DNA from: Phaeocystidibacter sp965659725
GTDB lineage: Bacteria > Bacteroidota > Bacteroidia > Flavobacteriales > Schleiferiaceae
Direction of reading: 5' to 3'
Assembly: GCA_965659725.1 (NCBI GenBank)
Contig: CBFHXG010000010.1
Coordinates: 3,883-67,882, forward strand
Length of the DNA: 64,000 nucleotides
Made by a program: the position numbers and the translations under genes. Positions 50,600-58,700 of the stretch are shown piece by piece (position 1 is the first letter of the stretch; the number at the start of each line of letters is the position of its first letter). A model generated the notes under the pieces. The model worked only from the letters and a program-made list of their open reading frames with translations. It was not told the origin of the DNA and searched no databases.

Positions 50600-50625
50600 G
50601 TGAATTGAAATCTTTCATACATTTG
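50595..50625 (+). promoter_or_regulatory. Consensus promoter of the tRNA-tuf-secE operon
   Basis: TTTG (50595-50598), exactly 19 bp, then TACATTTG (50618-50625): a full match to the Bacteroidota -33/-7 consensus, the best in the window. It drives tRNA-Thr onward. Confidence 0.8.
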
Positions 50626-50657
50626 CAGTCCCTTTGAAAAAAGGTCGAGATCAAAAT

Positions 50658-50699
50658 CGGCTAGTTCTTAGGAATACTGCGGCGTCAGCCGTTTTTTTT
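50658..50699 (+). promoter_or_regulatory. Attenuator-like leader hairpins before tRNA-Thr
   Basis: CGGC-GTCA-GCCG (50680-50691) followed by eight T looks like a small terminator 2 nt before the first tRNA. An alternative pairing CGGCT (50658-50662) with AGCCG (50687-50691) would exclude it. The short stems make the call tentative. Confidence 0.35.
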
Positions 50700-50701
50700 A
50701 A

Positions 50702-50774
50702 GCCAGCATAGCTCAGTTGGTAGAGCAGCTGATTTGTAATCAGCTGGTCGGCGGTTCGAGTCCGTCTGCTGGCT
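50702..50774 (+). tRNA. tRNA-Thr (anticodon TGT)
   Basis: Acceptor GCCAGCA / TGCTGGC, D-arm GCTC/GAGC, anticodon stem GCTGA-TTTGTAA-TCAGC with anticodon TGT, and T-loop GTTCGAGTC. The discriminator is T and CCA is not encoded. Confidence 0.95.
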
Positions 50775-50829
50775 CAAGTAATCCAGATGTAGGTCTGGAT
50801 GGTTCTTTACATAGTGTTAGAAAGATATT

Positions 50830-50912
50830 GGGGAGATACTCAAGCGGCCAACGAGGACAGACTGTAAATCTGTTGGTTTTTACCTTCGCAGGTTCGAATC
50901 CTGCTCTCCCCA
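50830..50912 (+). tRNA. tRNA-Tyr (anticodon GTA)
   Basis: Acceptor GGGGAGA / TCTCCCC, anticodon loop CTGTAAA (GTA), the long variable arm typical of bacterial tRNA-Tyr, and T-loop GTTCGAATC. The discriminator is A and CCA is not encoded. The gap to the previous tRNA holds a small hairpin ATCCAGA/TCTGGAT. Confidence 0.95.
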
Positions 50913-50981
50913 CTAGGCAAGGAGGTTTAATTGAACGCCCGTAGTGGGGTGGGTTTGATTGAGCCTGTTTGTGTTGGTTAA

Positions 50982-51054
50982 GCGGAAGTAGCTCAGTTGG
51001 TAGAGCATCAGCCTTCCAAGCTGAGGGCCGCGGGTTCGAATCCCGTCTTCCGCT
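50982..51054 (+). tRNA. tRNA-Gly (anticodon TCC)
   Basis: Acceptor GCGGAAG / CTTCCGC, anticodon stem TCAGC-CTTCCAA-GCTGA (TCC), T-loop GTTCGAATC, discriminator T, no encoded CCA. Confidence 0.95.
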
Positions 51055-51082
51055 CAAGGTTTCCCCTGGGGGTCACCGGTTA

Positions 51083-51154
51083 GCCGATGTAGCTCAGGGG
51101 TAGAGCGTTTCCTTGGTAAGGAAAAGGTCAGGGGTTCAATTCCCCTCATTGGCT
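51083..51154 (+). tRNA. tRNA-Thr (anticodon GGT)
   Basis: Acceptor GCCGATG / CATTGGC (one G-U pair), anticodon stem TTTCC-TTGGTAA-GGAAA (GGT), T-loop GTTCAATTC, discriminator T. Directly upstream of tuf. Confidence 0.95.
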
Positions 51155-51206
51155 CTAAGATTGTTTTTAGGTCTTTCGGGTTCATTTAATAAAAAGACGA
51201 CTCATC

Positions 51207-52394
51207 ATGGCAAAGGAGAATTTTGTACGTTCCAAGCCGCACTTGAACATTGGAACTATTGGTCACGTTGACCACGGTAAAACTACTTTAACAGCTGCTA
51301 TTACTACTGTATTGGCTAGCAAAGGGTTTGGCCAAAAGCGCGATTTCGATTCAATCGACAACGCGCCTGAAGAAAAAGAGCGTGGTATCACGATCAACAC
51401 TTCACACGTAGAATACGAAACGGCAAACCGCCACTACGCACACGTTGACTGTCCGGGTCACGCCGACTATGTAAAGAACATGGTTACGGGTGCTGCTCAG
51501 ATGGACGGTGCTATCTTGGTAGTTGCTGCCACTGATGGCCCTATGCCACAAACTCGTGAGCACATCCTTCTTGGACGTCAGGTAGGTATTCCTCGCATCG
51601 TTGTTTTCTTGAACAAAGTTGACATGGTAGACGACGAGGAGCTTCTTGAGCTCGTTGAGATGGAGGTTCGTGACCTTCTTTCTTTCTACGAGTATGACGG
51701 TGACAACGCACCAGTTATTTCTGGTTCTGCACTTGGTGCCTTGAACGGCGAAGACAAGTGGGTTGAAACTGTTATGCAATTGATGGAGGCTGTTGATGAT
51801 TATATTCAAGAGCCAGAGCGCGACAAGGACAAGCCGTTCTTGATGCCAATTGAGGACGTATTCTCAATTACTGGTCGTGGTACTGTAGCAACGGGCCGTA
51901 TCGAAACAGGTGTTGCCAACACAGGTGACCCAGTTGAGATCATCGGTTTCGGTGACGAGAAATTGAACTCTACTATCACAGGTGTTGAGATGTTCCGTAA
52001 GATCCTCGATACTGGTGAAGCTGGAGATAACGTAGGTATCCTTCTCCGTGGTATTGAGAAGAAGGACATCCGTCGTGGTATGGTGATCTGTAAGCCAGGT
52101 TCAATCACTCCACACGTGAAGTTCAAGGCTGAGGTTTATATCTTGAAGAAAGAAGAAGGTGGTCGCCACACTCCTTTCCACAACAAGTACCGTCCTCAGT
52201 TCTACTTGCGTACTACTGACGTAACAGGTGAGATCCACCTTCCTGATGGAGTTGAAATGGTAATGCCAGGTGATAACATTTCTATCACTGTACAGCTTAT
52301 CGCTCCAGTTGCAATCAACAAAGGTCTTCGTTTCGCGATCCGCGAAGGTGGCCGTACAGTTGGTGCAGGTCAGGTTACTGAAATCATCGAGTAA
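51207..52394 (+). CDS. tuf: Elongation factor Tu
   Basis: 395 residues; delivers aminoacyl-tRNA to the ribosome with GTP. The P-loop G-H-V-D-H-G-K-T is at residues 19-26. The switch I end R-G-I-T-I-N, D-C-P-G-H-A-D-Y (switch II) and N-K-V-D-M-V-D give the other G motifs. Domains 2 and 3 are full length, ending in V-T-E-I-I-E. Codon bias is the strongest in the window along with rpoBC and the ribosomal proteins. It lies 52 bp after tRNA-Thr(GGT) in the same transcript and before tRNA-Trp, with a non-terminating hairpin between. Confidence 0.98.
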   Translation: MAKENFVRSKPHLNIGTIGHVDHGKTTLTAAITTVLASKGFGQKRDFDSIDNAPEEKERGITINTSHVEYETANRHYAHVDCPGHADYVKNMVTGAAQMDGAILVVAATDGPMPQTREHILLGRQVGIPRIVVFLNKVDMVDDEELLELVEMEVRDLLSFYEYDGDNAPVISGSALGALNGEDKWVETVMQLMEAVDDYIQEPERDKDKPFLMPIEDVFSITGRGTVATGRIETGVANTGDPVEIIGFGDEKLNSTITGVEMFRKILDTGEAGDNVGILLRGIEKKDIRRGMVICKPGSITPHVKFKAEVYILKKEEGGRHTPFHNKYRPQFYLRTTDVTGEIHLPDGVEMVMPGDNISITVQLIAPVAINKGLRFAIREGGRTVGAGQVTEIIE

Positions 52395-52417
52395 TCGATT
52401 GATATAGTTTTATGGCA

Positions 52418-52447
52418 AAAGGTGTCCCGATTTTTCGGGATGCCTTT
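52418..52447 (+). other. Hairpin after tuf, possible processing or partial termination site
   Basis: AAAGG-TG-TCCCGA-TTTT-TCGGGA-TG-CCTTT, a 6-bp inner and 5-bp outer stem with a TG/TG internal loop, not followed by a T-run. A second small hairpin TCCGC-AAAC-GCGGA lies at 52471-52484. Confidence 0.55.
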
Positions 52448-52557
52448 GTGCCGTAATACGGGTTTGGCTTTCCGCAAACGCGGAGTGAGAGTGTAAGACA
52501 TGGGTTTGAAGCTCTTAGTTTTGAAGAGAGACTTTCAGGACAGTGAACCTTAGACAT

Positions 52558-52630
52558 ACGGGTGTAGCTCAGTTGGTAGAGCAGTGGTCTCCAAAACCAA
52601 AGGTCGTGAGTTCGAATCTTACCACCCGTG
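52558..52630 (+). tRNA. tRNA-Trp (anticodon CCA)
   Basis: Acceptor ACGGGTG / CACCCGT, anticodon stem TGGT-CTCCAAA-ACCA (CCA), T-loop GTTCGAATC, discriminator G as expected for tRNA-Trp. It lies between tuf and secE, the common bacterial position. Confidence 0.95.
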
Positions 52631-52646
52631 CTACTAGAGAAAGAAA

Positions 52647-52841
52647 ATGAATAAGATCAAAGGATACCTCCAGACCTCATACGAGGAGTTTGCACAGAAG
52701 GCCACATGGCCTACGCTTACTGACTTGCAAAAAAGTACTGTATTAGTTCTTGTTGCTATGGTCATTTTTGCATTGGTGATTTTCGGAATGGACCAAGCGA
52801 TCATGAGCATCTTGGGGCTTATCCGAGACTTCTTTAATTAA
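52647..52841 (+). CDS. secE: Preprotein translocase subunit SecE
   Basis: 64 residues, the short single-helix SecE form. An amphipathic N-terminal helix with E-E-F-A-Q-K-A-T-W-P-T leads into one membrane helix (about 29-58). W-P-T is the family hinge. SecE clamps SecY in the inner-membrane channel. It lies 16 bp after tRNA-Trp and 18 bp before nusG in one transcript. Confidence 0.95.
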   Translation: MNKIKGYLQTSYEEFAQKATWPTLTDLQKSTVLVLVAMVIFALVIFGMDQAIMSILGLIRDFFN

Positions 52842-52859
52842 TCCCAGGGACTGAGATCC

Positions 52860-53408
52860 ATGAGTGACGGAAAGAAATGGTATGTAGTCCGCGCCATTAG
52901 CGGTCAGGAGAATAAGGTGAAGACCTACATCGAGAGCGAAGTAGAATACGCCGGCTTGACTGATCTTATGGGGCAAGTTTTGGTACCAACCGAGAAGGTG
53001 TACCAGATCCGCAATGGGAAGAAAGTATACAAAGAACGCAATTACTACCCTGGTTATATCATGGTAGAGGTTGTGTTGACCGGCGAAATGATCCACACGA
53101 TCAAGAACGTTCAGGGTGTGATCGGATTCCTCGGCGAAACAAAAGGCGGAGATCCTGTGCCATTGAGAATGAGCGAGGTGAACCGTATGCTCGGTAAGTT
53201 CGACGAACTTGCTGAGTCTGCAGAACAGATCAACATTCCTTTCGTAGTAGGGGAAAGTGTAAAAGTGATCGATGGACCGTTCAGAGACTTCTCTGGTACG
53301 ATCGAGAAGATCAATGAAGAGAAGCGAAAGCTCGAAGTTATGGTGAAGATCTTCGGTAGAAAGACACCACTCGAGTTGAGTTTCATGCAAGTAGAGAAAG
53401 AAAGTTAA
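52860..53408 (+). CDS. nusG: Transcription termination/antitermination factor NusG
   Basis: 182 residues. The NGN domain (about 1-120) has K-K-W-Y-V-V-R-A-I-S-G-Q-E at the start and Y-Y-P-G-Y-I-M-V-E near 60-68. The KOW domain (about 128-180) has F-V-V-G-E-S-V-K-V-I-D-G-P-F-R-D-F-S-G. NusG binds RNA polymerase across the cleft and contacts Rho or ribosomal protein S10. It has the standard length, with no insert of the LoaP or UpxY type. It is cotranscribed with secE and the ribosomal protein genes. Confidence 0.96.
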   Translation: MSDGKKWYVVRAISGQENKVKTYIESEVEYAGLTDLMGQVLVPTEKVYQIRNGKKVYKERNYYPGYIMVEVVLTGEMIHTIKNVQGVIGFLGETKGGDPVPLRMSEVNRMLGKFDELAESAEQINIPFVVGESVKVIDGPFRDFSGTIEKINEEKRKLEVMVKIFGRKTPLELSFMQVEKES

Positions 53409-53491
53409 AACGAGATGTGAGCTCGTTCGACCCGAGGAAGCTTCCACCCGAAGGTCATGCACGCTTAACTCATTTATAAAGAACTGCAACA

Positions 53492-53929
53492 ATGGCAAAA
53501 GAGGTAAGTGCACTTATTAAGCTGCAAGTTCGCGGTGGTGCTGCTAACCCTTCGCCTCCAGTGGGTCCTGCCCTAGGAGCGAAAGGTGTCAACATCATGG
53601 AATTTTGCAAGCAATTTAATGCAAGAACCCAAGACAAACAAGGCAAACTTCTGCCGGTTGTTATCACGGTTTACGCGGACAAGTCTTTCGATTTTATCGT
53701 TAAGACTCCACCTGCAGCCGTACAATTGATGGAAGCAGCCAAGATTAAAAAAGGATCTTCTGAGTCTAACCGTGTCAAAGTGGCCAAAGTAACTTGGGAT
53801 CAAGTTCGCACGATCGCTGAAGACAAGATGCCAGACTTGAACTGTTTTACCGTAGAAAGTGCGATGAGCATGGTAGCCGGTACAGCACGTTCAATGGGTA
53901 TCACGGTAACCGGCCCGAAGCCGTTCTAA
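53492..53929 (+). CDS. rplK: 50S ribosomal protein uL11
   Basis: 145 residues. The N-terminal domain has A-L-I-K-L-Q-V-R-G-G-A-A-N-P-S-P-P-V-G-P-A-L-G (the proline-rich hinge with thiopeptide-contact prolines). The C-terminal RNA-binding domain has the G-T-A-R-S-M-G-I-T-V end. L11 binds the GTPase-associated region of 23S rRNA. The 83-bp gap after nusG is longer than its neighbours and could hold an L1-type autoregulatory leader, though I could not identify one with certainty. Confidence 0.97.
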   Translation: MAKEVSALIKLQVRGGAANPSPPVGPALGAKGVNIMEFCKQFNARTQDKQGKLLPVVITVYADKSFDFIVKTPPAAVQLMEAAKIKKGSSESNRVKVAKVTWDQVRTIAEDKMPDLNCFTVESAMSMVAGTARSMGITVTGPKPF

Positions 53930-53947
53930 CGCAATAAAGCATTGGAG

Positions 53948-54637
53948 ATGGGAAAATTGACCAAAAAGCAGAAGGCTGCTGCTGAGAAGATTGAAAAAGG
54001 AAAGATGTACTCTGTTGAAGAGGCTTCTGCCCTTATCAAAGAAGTGAACACTACTAAGTTCGACGCAAGTGTTGATCTAGCCGTACGTTTGGGTGTAGAC
54101 CCACGTAAAGCTAATCAAATGGTACGTGGCGTTGTAACGCTTCCGCACGGAACAGGTAAGGACGTACGCGTTTTGGCGCTCGTTACCCCTGATAAAGAGC
54201 AAGAAGCGAAAGATGCCGGTGCCGATTTCGTTGGCTTGGATGAGTACATCGAGAAGATTAAAGGTGGTTGGACCGATGTTGATGTAATCGTTACTATGCC
54301 TGCCGTTATGGGTAAGATTGGTCCGTTGGGCCGTGTGCTCGGACCACGTGGTTTGATGCCAAACCCTAAAACTGGTACTGTAACTATGGACGTTGCTAAG
54401 GCGATTTCTGACGTGAAAGCTGGTAAGATCGATTTCAAGGTAGATCGCTACGGTATCGTTCACGCATCTGTTGGTAAAGTGTCTTTCACTGCCGATAAGA
54501 TCAAGGAAAATGCTGAAGAATTGCTCAAAACGTTGATCCGCATGAAGCCGGTGGCGGCTAAAGGAACCTACGTAAAGAGTGTATTCATGTCTAGCACGAT
54601 GAGCCCGGGAATTCCGGTTGAATCGAAGTCCCTTTAA
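53948..54637 (+). CDS. rplA: 50S ribosomal protein uL1
   Basis: 229 residues from the ATG at 53948 (M-G-K-L-T-K-K-Q). D-L-A-V-R-L-G-V-D-P-R-K-A-N-Q-M-V-R-G near 42-60 and G-P-R-G-L-M-P-N-P-K-T-G-T-V near 133-146 are family hallmarks. L1 forms the mobile stalk at the E site and often represses its own operon. A TTG two codons earlier is a poorer start. Confidence 0.97.
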   Translation: MGKLTKKQKAAAEKIEKGKMYSVEEASALIKEVNTTKFDASVDLAVRLGVDPRKANQMVRGVVTLPHGTGKDVRVLALVTPDKEQEAKDAGADFVGLDEYIEKIKGGWTDVDVIVTMPAVMGKIGPLGRVLGPRGLMPNPKTGTVTMDVAKAISDVKAGKIDFKVDRYGIVHASVGKVSFTADKIKENAEELLKTLIRMKPVAAKGTYVKSVFMSSTMSPGIPVESKSL

Positions 54638-54660
54638 TTCATCTTCCAAACGACAGTGTA

Positions 54661-55185
54661 ATGACACGAGAAGAAAAGAATAAAGAAATTGATGCTCTAG
54701 TTGATATCCTAGAAGGTGTAAGTACACTTTACATCGCTGATATCGCTGGACTCGATGCTGAATCTACATCGAACTTACGTCGTCAGGCGTTCAAGAACGA
54801 CATCAAGATCAGCGTCGTTAAGAACACATTGCTGAAAAAAGCCATGGAGCGCTCTGAAAAGCCTTTCGAGGATCTTTTCGTAACGCTTAAAGGCAACACC
54901 AGCATCATGGTTAGCGAAACCGGTAACGCTCCTGCGAAACTCATCAAAGAGTTCCGCAAGAAGAGCGATAAACCACTCCTTAAAGGTGCTTACATCGAAG
55001 AGGCAGTGTATATCGGCGACGAGAACCTTGAGGCTCTCAGCAATATTAAGAGCAAGGACGAACTCATTGGGGACGTTATCATGCTCTTGCAATCGCCTGC
55101 TAAGAACGTTATCTCTGGCCTTCAAGGTGCAGCTGGTAACAAAGTGGCAGGTTTGGTTAAAGCTCTTGAAGAAAGAGCACAGTAA
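54661..55185 (+). CDS. rplJ: 50S ribosomal protein uL10
   Basis: 174 residues. The N-terminal rRNA-binding domain shows L-Y-I-A-D-I-A-G-L-D-A and R-R-Q-A-F-K-N-D-I-K-I-S-V-V-K-N-T-L near 33-56; the C-terminal helix binds L7/L12 dimers. The gap to rplA is only 23 bp, too short for the E. coli-type L10 leader structure. Confidence 0.97.
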   Translation: MTREEKNKEIDALVDILEGVSTLYIADIAGLDAESTSNLRRQAFKNDIKISVVKNTLLKKAMERSEKPFEDLFVTLKGNTSIMVSETGNAPAKLIKEFRKKSDKPLLKGAYIEEAVYIGDENLEALSNIKSKDELIGDVIMLLQSPAKNVISGLQGAAGNKVAGLVKALEERAQ

Positions 55186-55244
55186 TTTTTGTACGCACTC
55201 AGCTTCCAAATACGCGTAAGTTTAAACAATAAAAAGAAGTCAAA

Positions 55245-55622
55245 ATGGCTGATATCAAAGAATTGGGCGAAGCCCTCGTAAACCTCACCGTAAAAGAGGT
55301 AAACGAACTCGCTACATACCTCAAAGAAGAGCATGGCATCGAGCCTGCTGCTGCTGCTGTTGCTGTTGCTGGTCCTGCCGGCGGTGGTGAAGCCGGAGGT
55401 GGCGAGGAGAAATCAGAATTTGACGTCATTCTTAAAGCCGCTGGTGGCTCTAAGCTTGCAGTTGTGAAATTGGTTAAGGAAATGACCGGTCTCGGACTGA
55501 AAGAAGCGAAGGAGAAGGTAGATAACGCACCTGCAGCAATTAAGGAAGGCGTTGCCAAGGACGAGGCAGAAGCCCTCAAGGCTCAGCTTGAAGAAGCTGG
55601 TGCCGAGGTAGAGCTAAAGTAA
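55245..55622 (+). CDS. rplL: 50S ribosomal protein bL12 (L7/L12)
   Basis: 125 residues, acidic. The N-terminal dimerisation helices are followed by an Ala/Gly hinge (about 37-58) and the C-terminal factor-binding domain with K-S-E-F-D-V-I-L, L-A-V-V-K-L-V-K-E-M-T-G-L-G-L-K-E-A-K and V-E-L-K at the end. L12 recruits translational GTPases. A structured 98-bp gap to rpoB follows. Confidence 0.97.
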   Translation: MADIKELGEALVNLTVKEVNELATYLKEEHGIEPAAAAVAVAGPAGGGEAGGGEEKSEFDVILKAAGGSKLAVVKLVKEMTGLGLKEAKEKVDNAPAAIKEGVAKDEAEALKAQLEEAGAEVELK

Positions 55623-55643
55623 GCTCTCCCCCTGGAACAGTAA

Positions 55644-55694
55644 GGTTTAGGTCTTTCCTGGCGGTACAACGTCAGGATGGGCCTAGACCCTTTT
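55644..55694 (+). terminator. Partial terminator or attenuator-like hairpin between rplL and rpoB
   Basis: GGTTTAGGTC (55644-55653) pairs with GGCCTAGACC (55680-55689) over 10 bp with two G-U pairs; an inner TCCTG/CAGGA stem sits in the loop. CTTTTG follows. The position corresponds to the rplL-rpoB attenuator of E. coli. Confidence 0.5.
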
Positions 55695-55720
55695 GTGTAT
55701 AAATTAACATTGCTTCTATA

Positions 55721-58700
55721 ATGGCGAATCCTCTGGCGCACGAATCGGATAGGATCAGCTTTGCATCGACACTTGCCCAAGCCGGTTACCCGGATTTCTT
55801 GGACATTCAGCTGAAATCCTTCCAGGACTTCTTTCAAATAGAAACCAAACCGGAAGAGCGAAACAGTGAGGGGCTCTACAAAACCTTTGCTGAGAACTTC
55901 CCAATAACGGATGCGAGAAATCAATTCGTATTGGAGTTCATCGACTACTTCATCGATCCACCTCGATATTCAGAGATCGAGTGCATCGAGCGTGGTCTTA
56001 CCTTTAGCGTTCCGTTGAAGGCCAGACTCAAATTATACTGCACAGATCCAGAGCACGAAGATTTCGAAACGATCGTGCAGGATGTGTTCTTGGGTTCTAT
56101 CCCATACATGACCCCAAGAGGGACATTCATCATTAACGGTGCTGAGCGTATTGTCGTTTCTCAGCTTCACCGTTCTCCAGGTGTATTCTTCGGCCAAAGC
56201 TTCCACGCGAACGGTACCAAGCTTTATTCAGCTCGTATCATTCCATTCAAAGGTTCTTGGATCGAATTTGCAACTGATATCAACAGCGTAATGTACGCGT
56301 ACATCGATCGAAAGAAGAAGCTTCCGGTTACTACCTTGCTTCGTTCTATCGGTTATGAGCGCGATAAAGATATTCTCGAGATCTTCGACTTGGCAGAGGA
56401 AGTCAAGGTTTCGAAAACCGCATTGAAAAGAGTTGTTGGAAGACGACTCGCAGCCCGGGTCCTCAAGACATGGATCGAAGATTTTGTAGATGAAGATACA
56501 GGTGAAGTAGTATCCATCGAGCGTAACGAAGTTGTCCTCGATCGCGATACACTCATCGAAAAGGATCACCTCGATGTTATCCTCGACGCCGAAGTGTCCC
56601 ACATCCTCCTTCATAAGGAAGATGTAGAGAGCAGCGAGTATGCCATCATCTACAACACACTTCAAAAAGACCCTACCAACTCAGAGAAGGAAGCCGTAGA
56701 ACACATCTATCGCCAACTTCGTAACGCCGAACCACCTGATGAGGAAACCGCTCGTGGTATCATCGATAAGCTCTTCTTCAGTGAGCAGCGTTACAACCTC
56801 GGTGAAGTAGGTCGCTACCGTTTGAACAAGAAACTCGGTCTCGATATCGAAAGCGATATCCAAGTCCTTACCAAAGACGATATCATCAATATCATCCGCT
56901 ACCTGATCCAATTGATCAATTCAAAGGCGGAAGTAGATGATATCGACCACTTGTCAAACCGTCGCGTTCGTACCGTAGGTGAGCAAATGGCCAACCAATT
57001 CGGTGTGGGTCTTGCCCGCATGGCTAGAACCATTCGTGAGCGCATGAACGTTCGCGATAATGAGGTGTTCACGCCAATCGATTTGATCAATGCGAAGACC
57101 TTGAGCTCGGTGATCAACTCGTTCTTCGGAACCAACCAGCTCAGCCAGTTCATGGACCAAACCAATCCGCTTTCGGAGATCACGCACAAGCGTCGTCTTT
57201 CTGCACTCGGACCAGGTGGTTTGAGTCGTGAGCGCGCAGGCTTCGAAGTACGTGACGTTCACTACACACACTATGGTCGCTTGTGTCCGATCGAAACCCC
57301 AGAAGGTCCAAACATTGGTCTGATCTCTTCTTTGTGTGTTTACGCGAAAGTGAACAACATGGGCTTCATCGAAACTCCATACCGCAAGGTAGAAGAAGGT
57401 AAAGTTCGTCTCGATTCTGATCCTATCTACCTAAGCGCTGAGGAGGAGGAAGAAAAGGTAATCGCTCAGGCCAATGCACCTCTTAAAAAGGACGGTTCAT
57501 TCGAGAATAATCGTGTGAAGGTTCGTGATGAAGGTGACTTCCCAGTACTCGAACCTGAGCAGATCAATTATATGGACGTCGCTCCAAACCAGATTGCATC
57601 TATCTCGGCATCACTCATTCCATTCTTGGAGCACGATGATGCGAACCGTGCATTGATGGGATCTAACATGATGCGTCAGGCAGTTCCACTTTTGCGTCCA
57701 GATCGTCCTATCGTAGGTACAGGTCTTGAAGGCCACGTTGCACGTGATTCTCGTGTACTCGCTCAAGCAGAAGGAGACGGAGTTGTTGAATTCGTAGACG
57801 CTCGTGAGATCCACATCCGTTACGATCTTACCGATGAAGAGCGCTTGGTTAGCTTCAATGATGATGTGAAGAAATATCACCTCACCAAGTTCTTGAAGAC
57901 CAACCAAAGCACAACCATCACGTTGCGTCCTATCGTATCGAAAGGTGAGCGCGTTAAGAAAGGTCAGATCCTTTGTCAAGGTTATGGTACCGAAAAAGGC
58001 GACCTCGCATTGGGTAGAAACCTACTCGTAGCGTTCATGCCTTGGAAGGGTTACAACTTCGAGGATGCGATCGTTATCAACGAAAAGGTAGTTCGTGATG
58101 ATATCTTCACATCTATCCACGTTGATGAATACACGCTAGAAGTTCGTGATACCAAGTTGGGTATGGAGGAATTGACCTCTGATATTCCTAACGTTTCTGA
58201 AGAGGCTACAAAAGACCTCGACGAGAATGGTATCATCCGCATCGGAGCTGAAGTGAAGCCTGGAGATATCTTGATTGGTAAGATCACTCCTAAGGGTGAA
58301 AGCGATCCTTCTCCAGAAGAAAAGCTTCTCCGCGCGATCTTTGGTGATAAAGCCGGTGATGTTAAAGATGCATCGTTGAAAGCATCTCCTTCATTGTCGG
58401 GTGTAGTGATCAACAAGAAGTTGTTCTCTCGCGCCGTGAAGGACAAGCGTCAACGTGCACAAGATAAAGAGGAACTAGAAGTGATCGAGCTGGAATTCAA
58501 CAGCCAACTCGAAGGCGTTCGCGGTATCTTTATCGAGAAATTGTCACAACTCGTCGCTGGAAAGACCTGTCAAGGTATCACCAACGACCTGAACGAAGAC
58601 GTAATTCCGAAGGGTACGAAGTTCACTCAGAAGGTGTTGAATAGCATCGAAGACTTTACTCGTATCACCGGCGGTACATGGACGACCGACGCGGATAAGA

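Noticed and set aside
50717..50944. A 75-codon plus-strand reading frame over tRNA-Thr and tRNA-Tyr
   Set aside because: It is wholly explained by the two tRNA genes and lacks any coding pattern.
50740..51057. A 105-codon minus-strand reading frame across the tRNA cluster
   Set aside because: It is the reverse complement of tRNA-Thr, tRNA-Tyr and tRNA-Gly; the peptide phrases it yields (such as G-F-E-P-A and S-N-P-R-P) are well-known artefacts of tRNA translation.
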